Shown here in pieces: positions 20,183 to 30,567 of a stretch of 64,000 nt of DNA. The position numbers and the translations under genes are program-made. This DNA comes from Eutreptiella sp. 'Long Island Sound 2002' (Eukaryota > Euglenozoa > Euglenophyceae > Eutreptiales > Eutreptiaceae). Below the pieces are notes generated by a model. It did not search any database. It had not been told where the DNA came from and was given only the letters and a program-made list of their open reading frames with translations. Location of the stretch: assembly GCA_964036045.1 (NCBI GenBank), contig OZ038383.1:112193241-112257240 (forward strand), in the 5' to 3' direction. The first letter of the stretch is position 1. Every line of letters begins with the position of its first letter.

Positions 20183-22656
20183 TGGTAGCAGAGGCTACCT
20201 GAATGTTGTTCCTTTGGTGTCCCAACCACAGCCCGCTCCCCAGTACGGCCCCGTAGACTCCGCCGCTTCTGGAGAAGTAACGATTACACTGCCTTGGTGC
20301 TGCGCGAACGAGGCCTTGAGAGGAATGCCTTGCGCGAGTCCAAGCTGCCCAAGAAGGGCACAAATCAGCAGCTGTGGGGACCCAAATTACCACAATCCCA
20401 GTCGAAGTTGGCCATCGAGCAGCTGGAATCCGCCAGCCTACGGCGATGGCAACGCTCCGGTAGACCTTACGGAGCTGGCAGGTACCAACATTCCTTACCA
20501 ATGTCCAACATTTGAGACCACGGACGCCGATCTTGACGACATTGAGATGGGTGGTCCAGGTGAGGTACCTAGCTATAATCGACCAGCCTCTTGGGCACAA
20601 TGGGACGACCATTTGTCCCTGGAAGTGACCCGTAACCTTGAGGCCCTTGAGGCCCTTTGTCTATTAGCCACGTCTAAGCTGATCGGACAAGAAAGAATCG
20701 CCTCTGATTTTTTAATGGATTATTTTTTCCTCCTTCAGGACGAAATTAATACCAGGATGTGGTGGCGTTCTCAAGAAGATGACTCTTTTGCCATTTTTTT
20801 GCAGATCTGGAAGGCAAGCCCCTTCCCGAAGGAGAAGGGCACGGCACCTGTTCCGGGGCCCTCCGCCCCTCATCCCCCTGTTTCCATCCGCGACGATCTA
20901 GCCGCCGCGGTCGAGGAGGGAATTTTAGAGGCGGCCAGGCAGGCAAGCCTGGAAATTAGGGCTGAAGGAGCTCCTCAAGTGGACCCCTGGCTGCGGACCA
21001 CCGAGATCAGCGGTCCGACAGCCTGCTCAGGCCCTTCAGGAGACGGTATGTACTGTCCTGCCGACTGTTCCTGCAGATTCCAGCGAGATACTGCGCTCCA
21101 ATTGCTCAAAGATCAAATGCAACTCATCATTCAAACGCTGGGAATTAAAGATCTTTTCAAGACGCACATGCGGTCTGAGGGCGCCTCATCGGTGGAACAA
21201 GCAACAGAGCCCTCGGAGGAGGCGACAGAAATTTTTTCAATTGCTCCTTCGGTGGACTCCAAGACCACCGACGCAAGGATCAGCAGGACCAAGCTAAAGG
21301 AAAGGGTTAAAATCTCTCGTTCTGAGAGTAGGACGGCGAAGGCTAGGACTGAGGCTCAGAATGCCAAGCGAACTGCCTCCCGTACTGCCCCTCCTGCTGC
21401 TGATTCCAATGCCTTAGCCCAGCTGTTGCTCGCCCAGACCCTCGCCGGAGCTGGTGTGGCGAATGATGCCGCCAAGGTGTCTGCCATTACGGCCGGTGTT
21501 GGGCTGGATTCGCTTCTTAATCCTACTTCATTGCGACTTCGTCAGGTTGCCAAGCAACCGAAGTATAATGGAAACCCCCGACGTTGGCCTCACTTCCAAC
21601 GGGAATTTAAATTGTGGGTTAAGACTCAAAAACTCCAAGATGATCAGTTCCTGATGGCCCTCTTGGACTGCCTTGAGGGAGCGCCGGCCAACACTTGGCT
21701 CAGGACCTGGAGTGATCGTGAGGATACAAGTTCCCCCCTTACCTTTGATGAGGTGTGGGAACAGTTGGAGGTACGTGGATCCCGGCTGCCAGAGGACCAT
21801 TACCACCAAATGTTGAAGAATTTTCCTTCATTCTCGCGATTAATCTTGCACGAAGTGCAAGACAAAAGACAGCGCTTCTGGAATTTAGTGGAAGAATCTG
21901 AACATTCAGGCGAAAAATTTTCTAGTGCCGAGCTGAAAAATCTGATTTTTGACAAGATCCCCTCAGAAACCGCCGCCACCCTTCGGAACAAACAGTCCGA
22001 AGAAAAGGTCAAGACCTGGTGGGCGGAGGTCGAAGGCTTCGATGCCTCGGCCAACATGTTTCTTGTCAGGGAGGCACTTCAAAAGTGTTCCCCCACGTCG
22101 TTTTCCAAAGTGAAATTCACTGAAAACACGTGGAAAATCAAGTTTAATGAACACGAGGATCGGGACTTGTTTGTCCAAGTCCTCAACAGGGGAGTGAGTT
22201 TCCATGGCCATCGCCTGAAGGCCAAGAACTGGGTGTTTTCGTTCACCCCGAAGGAACTCTGGGAAGAGGTTGAGCGGCTCGCCGACGCCGCTAATCACCC
22301 AAAATGGGGCCCAAAAGGGCAACAAAAAGGTGAATGACACCCGGAATGTTCAGGATCACTGTAGCATCTGCCTTCTCTTAGGTTCTACGAACCGAGCTAA
22401 GACGCATTCTACTGGTAATCACCGATGGTGTCCTTACGATCACAAGGTGATTGGTGAAAATATCAGTAATCCGCAGAATTCAGACAGGAATGACAGACAG
22501 GTGCATGGTGGGAAGGCTGGAAAAGGGAATCCGACCCCCTCCGGTGGAAACAAAAATACTGGAGGCCCTGGCGGGTCCCAAGGCACAGGAAATCGGACTC
22601 CATCCGGCTCCGGCGGGCAGCCGAACGGCCAGAAGAATCCCAATAGCAGCGCCTGA
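20019..22656 (+). pseudogene. gag: Gag polyprotein, copy 2 (47-bp deletion, frameshift)
   Basis: Same Gag as in copy 1, starting in the LTR at 20019, and without the TGA seen at 8240 of copy 1. The frame is open for 772 codons to 22337. The deletion junction is at 22297/22298: 47 bp present in copy 1 between the capsid-like domain and the basic tail are missing, which shifts the frame and adds a short wrong tail. The original frame resumes downstream (22270-22656 is open) and keeps the CSIC...HRWCPYDH knuckle with all its cysteines, then ends at the shared TGA 22654-22656. The capsid-like domain is intact; the link to the C-terminal RNA-binding part is lost. Confidence 0.9.
20183..20193 (+). 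other. Primer-binding site, copy 2
   Basis: TGGTAGCAGAG directly after the 5' LTR, identical to copy 1 and likewise within the Gag reading frame. Confidence 0.8.
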
Positions 22657-23001
22657 GGCGGAAATCGAAATCCAGGCCAAACCCCTCAATCCGGTATAAA
22701 CAAGGGAAAAGCTCCAGGATCCCAGGGTAAAGGTAAGGGAAATCCTTCTGGGACCCCTTTCTCTGGTAAGGGCAGAGGGCGTGGCGACGGTGGAGGTCCA
22801 TCATCCGGCGGCCGTGGCCGTGGACGTGGAAAGGGCAACCATCGTGTGGATCAGGTCTCAGGTGCAGATCAGGTGTCCGATGCGGATCGAGATTACGTTG
22901 AAAATGCCTTGAATCCAGCAGATGATCCGTTCCAAGATGAGTGGGTCGACGAATCAGGGTGTGTTCACAATGTTAACGCAGTCACTGAAGGTCAGAACGC
23001 C
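22657..23001 (+). CDS. Gly/Arg-rich Gag extension between two in-frame stops, copy 2
   Basis: 115 codons in the frame of the Gag C-terminus and Pol, between TGA 22654 and TAG 23002. The composition matches copy 1: GRGRG and GKGKG runs, then an acidic end. It has no ATG. Conservation of length and frame in both copies fits translation by stop-codon readthrough, but the copies are so alike that selection cannot be shown from two sequences. Confidence 0.55.
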
Positions 23002-23039
23002 TAGGGGAGCCACGAAAATCGCCCCTCCCCAGGCGATTT
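23002..23039 (+). promoter_or_regulatory. Gag-Pol TAG stop with overlapping stem-loops, copy 2
   Basis: TAG at 23002-23004, then the stem AAATCGCC (23016-23023) with GGCGATTT (23032-23039), whose loop CCTCCCCA is complementary to the GGGGAG that starts at the last base of the stop. The only difference from copy 1 is one A-to-G outside both stems. The arrangement suits a readthrough-stimulating structure. Confidence 0.5.
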
Positions 23040-26000
23040 CAGGCATGATCCCCAGATTCCTGATCGACCATTACTTGATGTAGGGTCGCTTGTCTCCTCT
23101 CCCCTGGATCCGGCAGCGGATCCTTCTGTTGTAGTGGACGAGGTTGGTGTACAGTCCAAGCACAGGGCCCGTCAGTTTGTCACAAAGCTGTGGGTCTCTG
23201 ATCGCAAGGGAAATTTCCACCTCGCCACTTGTTTGTGTGACAATGGATCAGAGGTAAATCTCCAATCCAATTCTTTCTTACCCGACGACTGCGTGTTTGA
23301 GTCGCCTCATCCTGTTACCCTCGAGGGAGTTTCTGGACATTCTCTCGCAGGTGGGCAACGCGGTTGTTATATATCAACTCATTTGGTCGCTCAAGACCTT
23401 TGGGAAGAAGGTAATGTGGAGGAAGTTATCCTTAAGGATGACTACTTCTATCGTGCCGACATAAAGTATGACCTTTACTTGGGCCATCCTTGGCTTAGCA
23501 AGAACAGGGTGGCGCCCGTAGGTCATCGGCGTTGTTTTTTGCTGGAGTCAGGTCCCTTGGAGCGTCCTGAATTTCTTTTTTTGCACGCAGGGTTTAAAAG
23601 TGCAGAAGAATTTTTGAAGCGAAAGGTTACACCAAAATTTGGCGAAGATGTCACCATTGCAGAGGTGAATGGGAGTGCCGATTACTCCCGAGAGTTAGAA
23701 TGTCTTCGTAGGGACTCCCAGCCACGACGCCCTTCGCGCTGGCACTCTTCATCCTACAGAGTTGTCGACAAATGGCGCGATACAATTTGTGAATATTTTT
23801 ATGAACACCATTCCTTTTGGCCACAGTATGATGCCTTTGCTAACCGCGAGAACAAGCGCTTTGACAAGCATTTTCGCGACGCTTGGACCCATAAATGGGA
23901 CAAGAAGTTATGGATTAATCCTCCGTTTCACTTAATCCAGCAGGTCATCCACAAAATCAAGCAAGATAAAACCCAGGCGATTTTAGTTGTGCCCTTGTGG
24001 GACGACAAGCCTTGGTTTCAGGAATTACAAGACATTTGTGTAGATTACATCGAACTTCCCAGGAAGATTAAGCTGTATGCCAGGGACGACACAGGTCCCC
24101 TGCCACAGCGGTCCTGGAGTTCGCTTGCATTCCTGGTGGATGGAAAGCTTTCTGACTCTAATTCTGCTGATTCTGGTACTGATTCCTGTGTTGGGTCTGA
24201 ATCTGAGGTTGAGCGTGGTACTGATGATGAATCTATTTTTTCTGATTTTTGTCCGTCAGATACCCAAGGTGATCCAACGTCAAATGGATCCGCCTCGTCT
24301 CCCTCTTCCCCAATACGATCGACATCGAAAAGAATCCTCAGTGCACGGGCGAAGAAAAATTTTAAATCGCGCCGCAAATTCAGAGTTTTTTATGAAAAAC
24401 CCCGTGTGGAAGCTTTCATAGATCCTTTCGAGGAGCTGGATCACGAAGAGAATCTCTGGAATGTCGACACTCGACCCACCTATCTTCAAGAGGCAGTTGA
24501 TACGGACCTTTTTAGGGACATCCGTAAGAAGATTCTTCCTGCCAAGGCCGAAGAAGTCGCCAAAGTTTTTTCGACAGTAATTCCTGGCGATCAGGTGGAC
24601 ACTGAATTGTGTTCCAAGAAAAGAGACAAGATTTTTGAGGAACGGAAGGACACAACCCTTTCGGGGAAGTTGATCAAAGACCCCCCTGTCCGTGGGCAGT
24701 TCGCTGAAGCCTTCATCGAGCTTCGTGAAGGTTACAAGGCGAAGAAACAGCGTCCTTATGAGAATCATGGACACAAACATGAGATACTCAGAAAAATAAT
24801 CGAGAGAAATCTCAGGGAATTTGGTTGGCTTGAGGGTTGTATGACCAGCGAATGGTGCTGTGCACCCTTCACAGTCCCGAAGCCGCCGCCTGCAGACCAG
24901 AACACTATTGATGGTTGGCGAATGGTTGTTGATTTTCGCAATTTCAACTCCGAAACCAAGGCGGATTCACACCCCCTGCCCCTCATTGAGGAGGAGATCG
25001 CCAAGAGGGCAAGAGGTCGTTTGTTTTCTGTGCTGGATCTCCGTCACGGCTTTCACCAAATGCCGTTGAGGAAGGACAGCCGACCTCTCACCTGTATGTG
25101 CACGCCATGTGGCCCAGTCCAGTGGACGGTCATGCCCATGGGCCTGAAGAACGCCCCTTCGTTTTTTCAAAGAATGATGGAGGATGTGCTTTTTACAGCT
25201 CATCCTGAGCTTCGTGCCTTCCTGAGTGTGTACATAGATGACATAATCATCGCGACAGAGGGGGAGGGACTGACCGAAGCCGAGCTGGTGGCCCTACATG
25301 AAAAGCAGCTGAACCAGGTTTTGGACATTCTTGATGCCAATCAGCTGATTTGTGGGCCAAAGAAGGGAAAATTATTTTTAAAATCAGGTGAATTTTGTGG
25401 TTCTCTCCTTGAGAATGGCACCCGACGACCCAGTCCAGGGAAGCTCGTCGCTATTCAGAAGTGGAAGCGCCCTGAGACGATCACGGAATTGAGAGGATTC
25501 CTGGGTTGTTGCAATTTTTACCACACTTTTGTGCCGAATTATGCCAAATTTGCTGCCCCCCTCACTGAATTATTGAAGGTAGGGAGAGATGCAGGCAAGG
25601 CAGGTTCAAAGGTTCGTGTCAAGTGGACTGACGAGTGCGAGGAGGCCTTCCATCACTTGAGAGCGGCCCTCTGCGAAGTCGCCTCGTTGCATGTGCCGCA
25701 ATTTGACCGACCCTTCTACATAAGAACCGACGCTTCTAGGTACGCGATCGGAGCTGTCCTTGAACAGGTTGATGAAGCCACCGGCGATCATTACCCTCTT
25801 GCATTTTGGTCTCGGAAGCTAGCCCCACGCCAAATGCAATGGTCGCCGCGTGAGCAAGAAACCTACGCCATAATCTGTGCTTTAAAAAAGTACCAATCGT
25901 GGGTTGGCACCAATCGAGTCGAGGTCCTGACGGATCATCGATCTCTGGAGTATTGGGCCACTGAACACATTGATACTGTCGCGAGCCCAGCTGGTCGACG

Positions 26001-28188
26001 GGCCAGATGGCACGAATTTCTCAGTCTGTTTGACCTCCATGTGTCGTATTTGCCTGGAAAACACAACACGGTAGCAGATGCTCTGAGCCGATGGGCTTAC
26101 CCGGCTTCAGAGGGGCTGCAAAGTACCAACATCCATGGTACGGAGCAGGACCGCCACGTCGTAATCGAGTGGGATCAGGAAGAAAAAAAGCTCATTCCAC
26201 GTGAATGCATGCAATGCACTGTTAAACAGCACGCATGCCCGTGTCACGACATCACAGCCTTTTCAGATCCGGCGCATGCTCATAAAATCTGCACCAAATC
26301 ACTGAAAGTCGTGGAGAAAGTCACCGATCCCTCCTCAGGGAGTGTTAAACGGTTTGACTACACCCGACGTGTAAGTGGATTTCGGTTGATTCAGGGCATT
26401 AAGCGTCGAGATCCGGCCAAAACTCCACCCCTGCCGAAAGATTCCCTGATCATCCGTGACTGGACGTCCGATTATCTGCAGGATTCCATGTTTAAAGAGG
26501 TCTTTGAGAATCTCAAATCCAAAGATGCTCACAAGGATGGAATCTATGCTGAGTACTCGTTGGATGGGGGGAAGCTGTGGATGGAGGGTAAATTGTGCGT
26601 ACCAGACGCCCTGGCCCCCCGAGTGTTAAACTGGTGGCACAAATGGGAGTCCCCCCACGCACATGGCCGTAGATTATGGTCGATGATTAAACATAGGTTG
26701 TTTGGCTCACGGCTATATACTCACTGCATGAAAGTAGCCGCCGGATGTGCCCAATGTGCTGTCTCGACGCCCCCCAGCGCGAAGAAGCACGGCCATCTGA
26801 GGCCACATCCTATTCCGGAGCGCCTCTTTAACAGAGTCACCAGTGATTTTTTCTATCTTGGTGAACTCGACGACGAAGAGTGCCATTGGACCAACAAAAA
26901 AGTCAATGGTGTGCTCCTTATTCAGTGCCGTCATTCCGGCTATATTCAGGTGTTGCCTTGCAACATCGAGTCAATGACTGGCAAGGCTGCCGCCAAATGG
27001 TGCGCGCAGACCTGGATGGGAGGTTGGGACGTGCCATCCGAGGTGGTTACGGACTCAGGCAAAGAGTACACCTCCGAATGGTGGAGAGAATTATGTGCTC
27101 GCCTTGGAATCCACCACCTGCGATGTGAAATCCACTCGCATCGAGCGCTGTCTGGCGAAAGAGCCGGCCGCTCTATTATAAATATGCTTCGTAAGGAGCT
27201 CGCGAGTGAAAAAGATTTCCATTGGCTTGAAGTTCTCTTCGCATTGCTTCGCCGTTACCACAACACGCCTTTGTACCATGGCCTTTCTCCAAATGAAATT
27301 GTCTTTGGACGAAAGAAGTGTTGGTGGAACATGCCGTTGAATAATCCTCGCCCTTGTAAAGATGCTTCGTCGTTTTTGGACGACGTCCAACGAGCAGATA
27401 AAACTGTCTCGAAATTAATTGATAAGCATCAAGCTGACTGGCTTTGGGTCCAGAATCAAGGCCGAAAAAACCCCCACAATTTTGAAGTCGATGATCGAAT
27501 TTGGCTTCGAAAATCTGAAACCACCCTGGACGGAGATCATAAGCTTCTTCCCTTGTCGGAGGGGCCATTCGCTGTTACAGCGCGTCTCGGTGAGAACAGG
27601 TGGAGGATTCGTGTGGATGTCAGCAGGGAAATTGACGTTTCAGGCGATCGCCTCAAGAGAAAGATCCCCTCCCCCAAGGATCGGGTTAAACCCCTTTTTT
27701 GGACTTCGAAATTTTTGTCAGATCGGGTCATCGAAGGGGGGAAGTACGAACTCAAGAGGATTTTAGAAGCAAGACGTGACGCCAAGGGCGAATGGGAATT
27801 TCTATGTGAGTGGAGGGGCTTTGATTCCAGTCACAACAACTGGGAACCAGCCCATTCTTTTGTCCATGGGTACACCAAGGGGTTCACCGACTTCCTCAAG
27901 AAGCACCCCGAAATTGGCGTACTCCTGACAGACTGTCTGTCGAAACCAGACAGACAAGTGGAGAGCGACGGAAAAAGACCTGTGGTGAATCGAGATCCAG
28001 CCTTTTACGGCCCTCAGCAGCCACATTCCAGGGCTGATCCGTCGATCCCCCCTCCTGCGGTCAGGCCAGCCCAGGAACCAAATGAGGACCAAGCTTCGAG
28101 TTCGGCCGCTGATTTGCAGCGCCCAAGCCGTACCAGGGCCCGACCAGACAGGTTGGTGGTCACCTGTATTCGTGCTTGGCCGAATTGA
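23005..28188 (+). CDS. pol: Pol polyprotein (protease, NPPF domain, RT, RNase H, integrase, chromodomain), copy 2
   Basis: 1,727 open codons directly after the Gag-Pol TAG. There is no ATG before the RT domain, so expression as a Gag-Pol fusion is likely. Residue numbers here count from 23134. Protease about 28-130: catalytic motif DNG where DSG/DTG is usual, with LGHPWL downstream. About 215-340: a domain with DAFANRE, WINPPF and ILVVPLW, resembling the NPPF motif of Dam-type adenine methyltransferases. 345-400 is Ser/Asp-rich. RT about 590-720 with VLDLRHGFHQ and YIDDIIIA. RNase H about 860-990 with RTDAS, LTDHRSL and VADALSRW. Integrase: His/Cys zinc region to C1205-x2-C1208, catalytic D1237, D1307 and E1342. 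Chromodomain about 1538-1590 (CEWRGF, NNWEP). The stop is TGA at 28186. It is intact in frame; catalytic residues other than the unusual protease Asn are present. Confidence 0.92.
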   Translation, partial: GSHENRPSPGDFRHDPQIPDRPLLDVGSLVSSPLDPAADPSVVVDEVGVQSKHRARQFVTKLWVSDRKGNFHLATCLCDNGSEVNLQSNSFLPDDCVFESPHPVTLEGVSGHSLAGGQRGCYISTHLVAQDLWEEGNVEEVILKDDYFYRADIKYDLYLGHPWLSKNRVAPVGHRRCFLLESGPLERPEFLFLHAGFKSAEEFLKRKVTPKFGEDVTIAEVNGSADYSRELECLRRDSQPRRPSRWHSSSYRVVDKWRDTICEYFYEHHSFWPQYDAFANRENKRFDKHFRDAWTHKWDKKLWINPPFHLIQQVIHKIKQDKTQAILVVPLWDDKPWFQELQDICVDYIELPRKIKLYARDDTGPLPQRSWSSLAFLVDGKLSDSNSADSGTDSCVGSESEVERGTDDESIFSDFCPSDTQGDPTSNGSASSPSSPIRSTSKRILSARAKKNFKSRRKFRVFYEKPRVEAFIDPFEELDHEENLWNVDTRPTYLQEAVDTDLFRDIRKKILPAKAEEVAKVFSTVIPGDQVDTELCSKKRDKIFEERKDTTLSGKLIKDPPVRGQFAEAFIELREGYKAKKQRPYENHGHKHEILRKIIERNLREFGWLEGCMTSEWCCAPFTVPKPPPADQNTIDGWRMVVDFRNFNSETKADSHPLPLIEEEIAKRARGRLFSVLDLRHGFHQMPLRKDSRPLTCMCTPCGPVQWTVMPMGLKNAPSFFQRMMEDVLFTAHPELRAFLSVYIDDIIIATEGEGLTEAELVALHEKQLNQVLDILDANQLICGPKKGKLFLKSGEFCGSLLENGTRRPSPGKLVAIQKWKRPETITELRGFLGCCNFYHTFVPNYAKFAAPLTELLKVGRDAGKAGSKVRVKWTDECEEAFHHLRAALCEVASLHVPQFDRPFYIRTDASRYAIGAVLEQVDEATGDHYPLAFWSRKLAPRQMQWSPREQETYAIICALKKYQSWVGTNRVEVLTDHRSLEYWATEHIDTVASPAGRRARWHEFLSLFDLHVSYLPGKHNTVADALSRWAYPASEGLQSTNIHGTEQDRHVVIEWDQEEKKLIPRECMQCTVKQHACPCHDITAFSDPAHAHKICTKSLKVVEKVTDPSSGSVKRFDYTRRVSGFRLIQGIKRRDPAKTPPLPKDSLIIRDWTSDYLQDSMFKEVFENLKSKDAHKDGIYAEYSLDGGKLWMEGKLCVPDALAPRVLNWWHKWESPHAHGRRLWSMIKHRLFGSRLYTHCMKVAAGCAQCAVSTPPSAKKHGHLRPHPIPERLFNRVTSDFFYLGELDDEECHWTNKKVNGVLLIQCRHSGYIQVLPCNIESMTGKAAAKWCAQTWMGGWDVPSEVVTDSGKEYTSEWWRELCARLGIHHLRCEIHSHRALSGERAGRSIINMLRKELASEKDFHWLEVLFALLRRYHNTPLYHGLSPNEIVFGRKKCWWNMPLNNPRPCKDASSFLDDVQRADKTVSKLIDKHQADWLWVQNQGRKNPHNFEVDDRIWLRKSETTLDGDHKLLPLSEGPFAVTARLGENRWRIRVDVSREIDVSGDRLKRKIPSPKDRVKPLFWTSKFLSDRVIEGGKYELKRILEARRDAKGEWEFLCEWRGFDSSHNNWEPAHSFVHGYTKGFTDFLKKHPEIGVLLTDCLSKPDRQVESDGKRPVVNRDPAFYGPQQPHSRADPSIPPPAVRPAQEPNEDQASSSAADLQRPSRTRARPDRLVVTCIRAWPN

Positions 28189-30034
28189 GGGAGATCCGTC
28201 GTGACTTGAGTCGCCGACGCCATGATCTGGGTAACAGTCGTCTAGTCCAGGGCGTCATGGCACTCGTCGCTAGGGCTCAAGGGTGTAGGTTCGAAACCCT
28301 TGCATATCCAACTCCTACAAAAGCTCCAGCCTCGCCCCGTCGACCACTTATTTCAATGTGAGTGTTCTGACGACTTGAATAAACCACATTCTGCTCAATC
28401 CACTGTTCATTCTTCCTGATTACATCATGATGTGCAGAACTGCGAATGCTTGATAATTTGACGTCAATCAACTTTTCTTTGGTCTCTGTTCGGCAGACAA
28501 GGCGTAGATACGCTGCCGAAAGCCACGGAGTGTGCTGCCGTGTTCAGAAAAAACCAAACTCAGGCTTAATTCAGGCAGATTCGGGGTAATCTTGTCTCTG
28601 TTGGTCTGTGCATCTTTGGAATTTGGCTACTCGTGCAGATGGAAGCAAATGTACATAGTAAAAACGCTGGCCAGCGACATTCACCCCTACAGGCACCCCC
28701 TGTAGTACTGGCTGCACCAGATGCGACGCCAGGAACTCAGATCTTACCTTCATTTGCCGTGATGCGGAAGCCAAAGTCCAGATTCATATCCAGGATTCTC
28801 AAATTTGCCTTGAATTTCTCAGGTTTGTCCTTCATTCTGCCATTGTTGCACGAAACCCCGACGTCAATTGTTCAGACAACCTTCAGACAGAGGCTCTAGG
28901 GACTTCTAAAAGCAACCTCTGAAGTCCGTAAGCTTCGTTGTATTTTTGGCACACGCCAATGTGAGCTCAATCCGACCAGAAACTGTCGAAAATGGTGAAT
29001 CCAAGTGTCTTGTGGGACTCCATCGAAAGATTGGCCTTGTCCAAGTCGATTGACACCGCCGCCACTGTAAAAAAAGGACTACTCGGTGTCTCTCAGTTAT
29101 ATACTGTCAGTCAAGCGCCTTCAGCGAACCTTCGGCGTGTTACATGCCAAGGATCCAGGGCCATCATGTCCCATCATGATGCATCATCACATGATCCACA
29201 TTTTCAATGAATCTGTTGGATGCTCGCGAACCAACGTGCCGGAAAGCACAATTGAGCTGAATAAACGACAATATATATTAACTCTAGTCTAAACGAAAGT
29301 GTTAGTAGTTTCAGTTCTAGACATTTCGCTTCATTTCACCTTCATCTTAGGGAATTTGCTGATTTTAGGACAATTTAGGTTGATTTCCTTGTCATCTTCT
29401 CTGATTCCTCGAAGATCTGTGCCTAACTAAGTGAACAGAAAAACATCCCTACCTTCTGTGGTTCACTTAGGGTCTACAGACTACATCTGTATTTGTTTTC
29501 CCTCTCTCTGATTGTTTCATCTCCTTCATCTCTGCTCAATTTGATTCCCAATCTTGCTGAATCTTGTGATCATCCACCAGATGCGCCAAATCTGAAGCAC
29601 ATGCTGCACTTTTCAGAACGAGAAAAGCGGGACTAACACGATGTAGAGTTCGGCGAGGACACCGTAGCGTGCCCGCGACAGCGAAACTGTGCCAGAGCGC
29701 TGAGATGTCACTCCATTTCTTGATTCCCCCACTCAATCCACCAATAATCTACCTCATTCTCAACCAGTGCATGGTTTGGTATCGATCCTCGATACGTTTA
29801 CATGCTCTTTAGCCCTTAACCTAATGTTTTACTGCACGGAGGACTGTTCGTCACTCTTCATTCTGTCTCATTTCAGGTTCATCCATCCTGATTCAGTGCC
29901 AATTCAGCCCAAATCAGGTCAGATCAAGCAGATTTCGCCCCACCGAGGCTACATTTCTATTTTTTCTGGGACTTACCCGCACTACGTTCTTCGTTGACGT
30001 AGCGACACACCCCAGTGTGTTTTTGGAGGGGGAG
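28189..30034 (+). other. 3' non-coding region of copy 2, with polypurine tract
   Basis: Counterpart of 14636-16481, with no convincing gene. It ends in the purine run GGAGGGGGAG (30025-30034) next to the 3' LTR, the likely polypurine tract; copy 1 has a C near the start of this run. AATAAA motifs occur near 28377 and 29259. Confidence 0.8.
28229..28310 (+). ncRNA. tRNA-like (pol III A/B-box) segment, copy 2
   Basis: Same tRNA-like segment as at 14676-14757, with the B-box GGTTCGAAACC at 28288-28298. It differs by one base (CATATCC for CATGTCC) in the presumed acceptor strand. It is degenerate and probably not a functional tRNA. Confidence 0.3.
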
Positions 30035-30567
30035 TGTAAGTGCGGCTAACGCCCATCTGCTCAGATTTTAGCAGATCTGCCCCACATTGGCTACATTTTG
30101 GCCATTTTCACTGCTTCGGCGGAATCGCCGCCTCGCAGCTCAGTCTCAGGATCAGACCTATATATTTCTGATATGCCGGATCTGATTCCGCGGTCCATTC
30201 TCCGTAAATCCGCCGCGTTCCGATCGTTTGCCTGGAATCGCCATTTGCCGCTGACGCGCGCTCGCGGGCCAGATCGGCCAAATATTTTTCAGAATCGGAT
30301 TTATTTAAATCTTTTCAGATAGTTTTGGACACTCAGATGTACTTAGAATAATCCGCATCAATTTTCTTCATAGACTGGGATTTTCTGCCGGATAACAATC
30401 AGCATGGATCTTGCTTCCGTTGTTGCTGCTCTCGCCTCCGTTGGTGTCCGTGTATCCGGTTCTACCCCCAACAGCAGCGTTCAGGTCGACTCCTCGCGTG
30501 CCTGCCCCACTGGTCTTGCCAGCCCCGAGCCCTCCGGCACCTTCCACGACCCAGGGCAGCACTTTCA
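30035..30567 (+). repeat. 3' LTR of copy 2
   Basis: 533-bp LTR with TG/CA ends, followed by the GGGAG duplication. It differs from its 5' partner at about 8 sites. It holds the LTR-borne Gag start (ATG 30404), whose frame stops in satellite at 30586. Confidence 0.95.

Larger units (their letters stand above)
19650..30567 (+). mobile_element. Ty3/gypsy chromodomain LTR retrotransposon, copy 2
   Basis: 10,918-bp element, about 99% identical to copy 1 by eye and shorter only by a 47-bp deletion in Gag. It has 533-bp LTRs (19650-20182 and 30035-30567), a GGGAG target duplication on each side (19645-19649 and 30568-30572), the same primer site and the same polypurine tract. Its Pol frame is open throughout, but Gag is frameshifted. 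It starts exactly 13,600 bp after copy 1 and shares its flanks, which suggests duplication of a 13.6-kb block and not a separate insertion. Confidence 0.95.
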
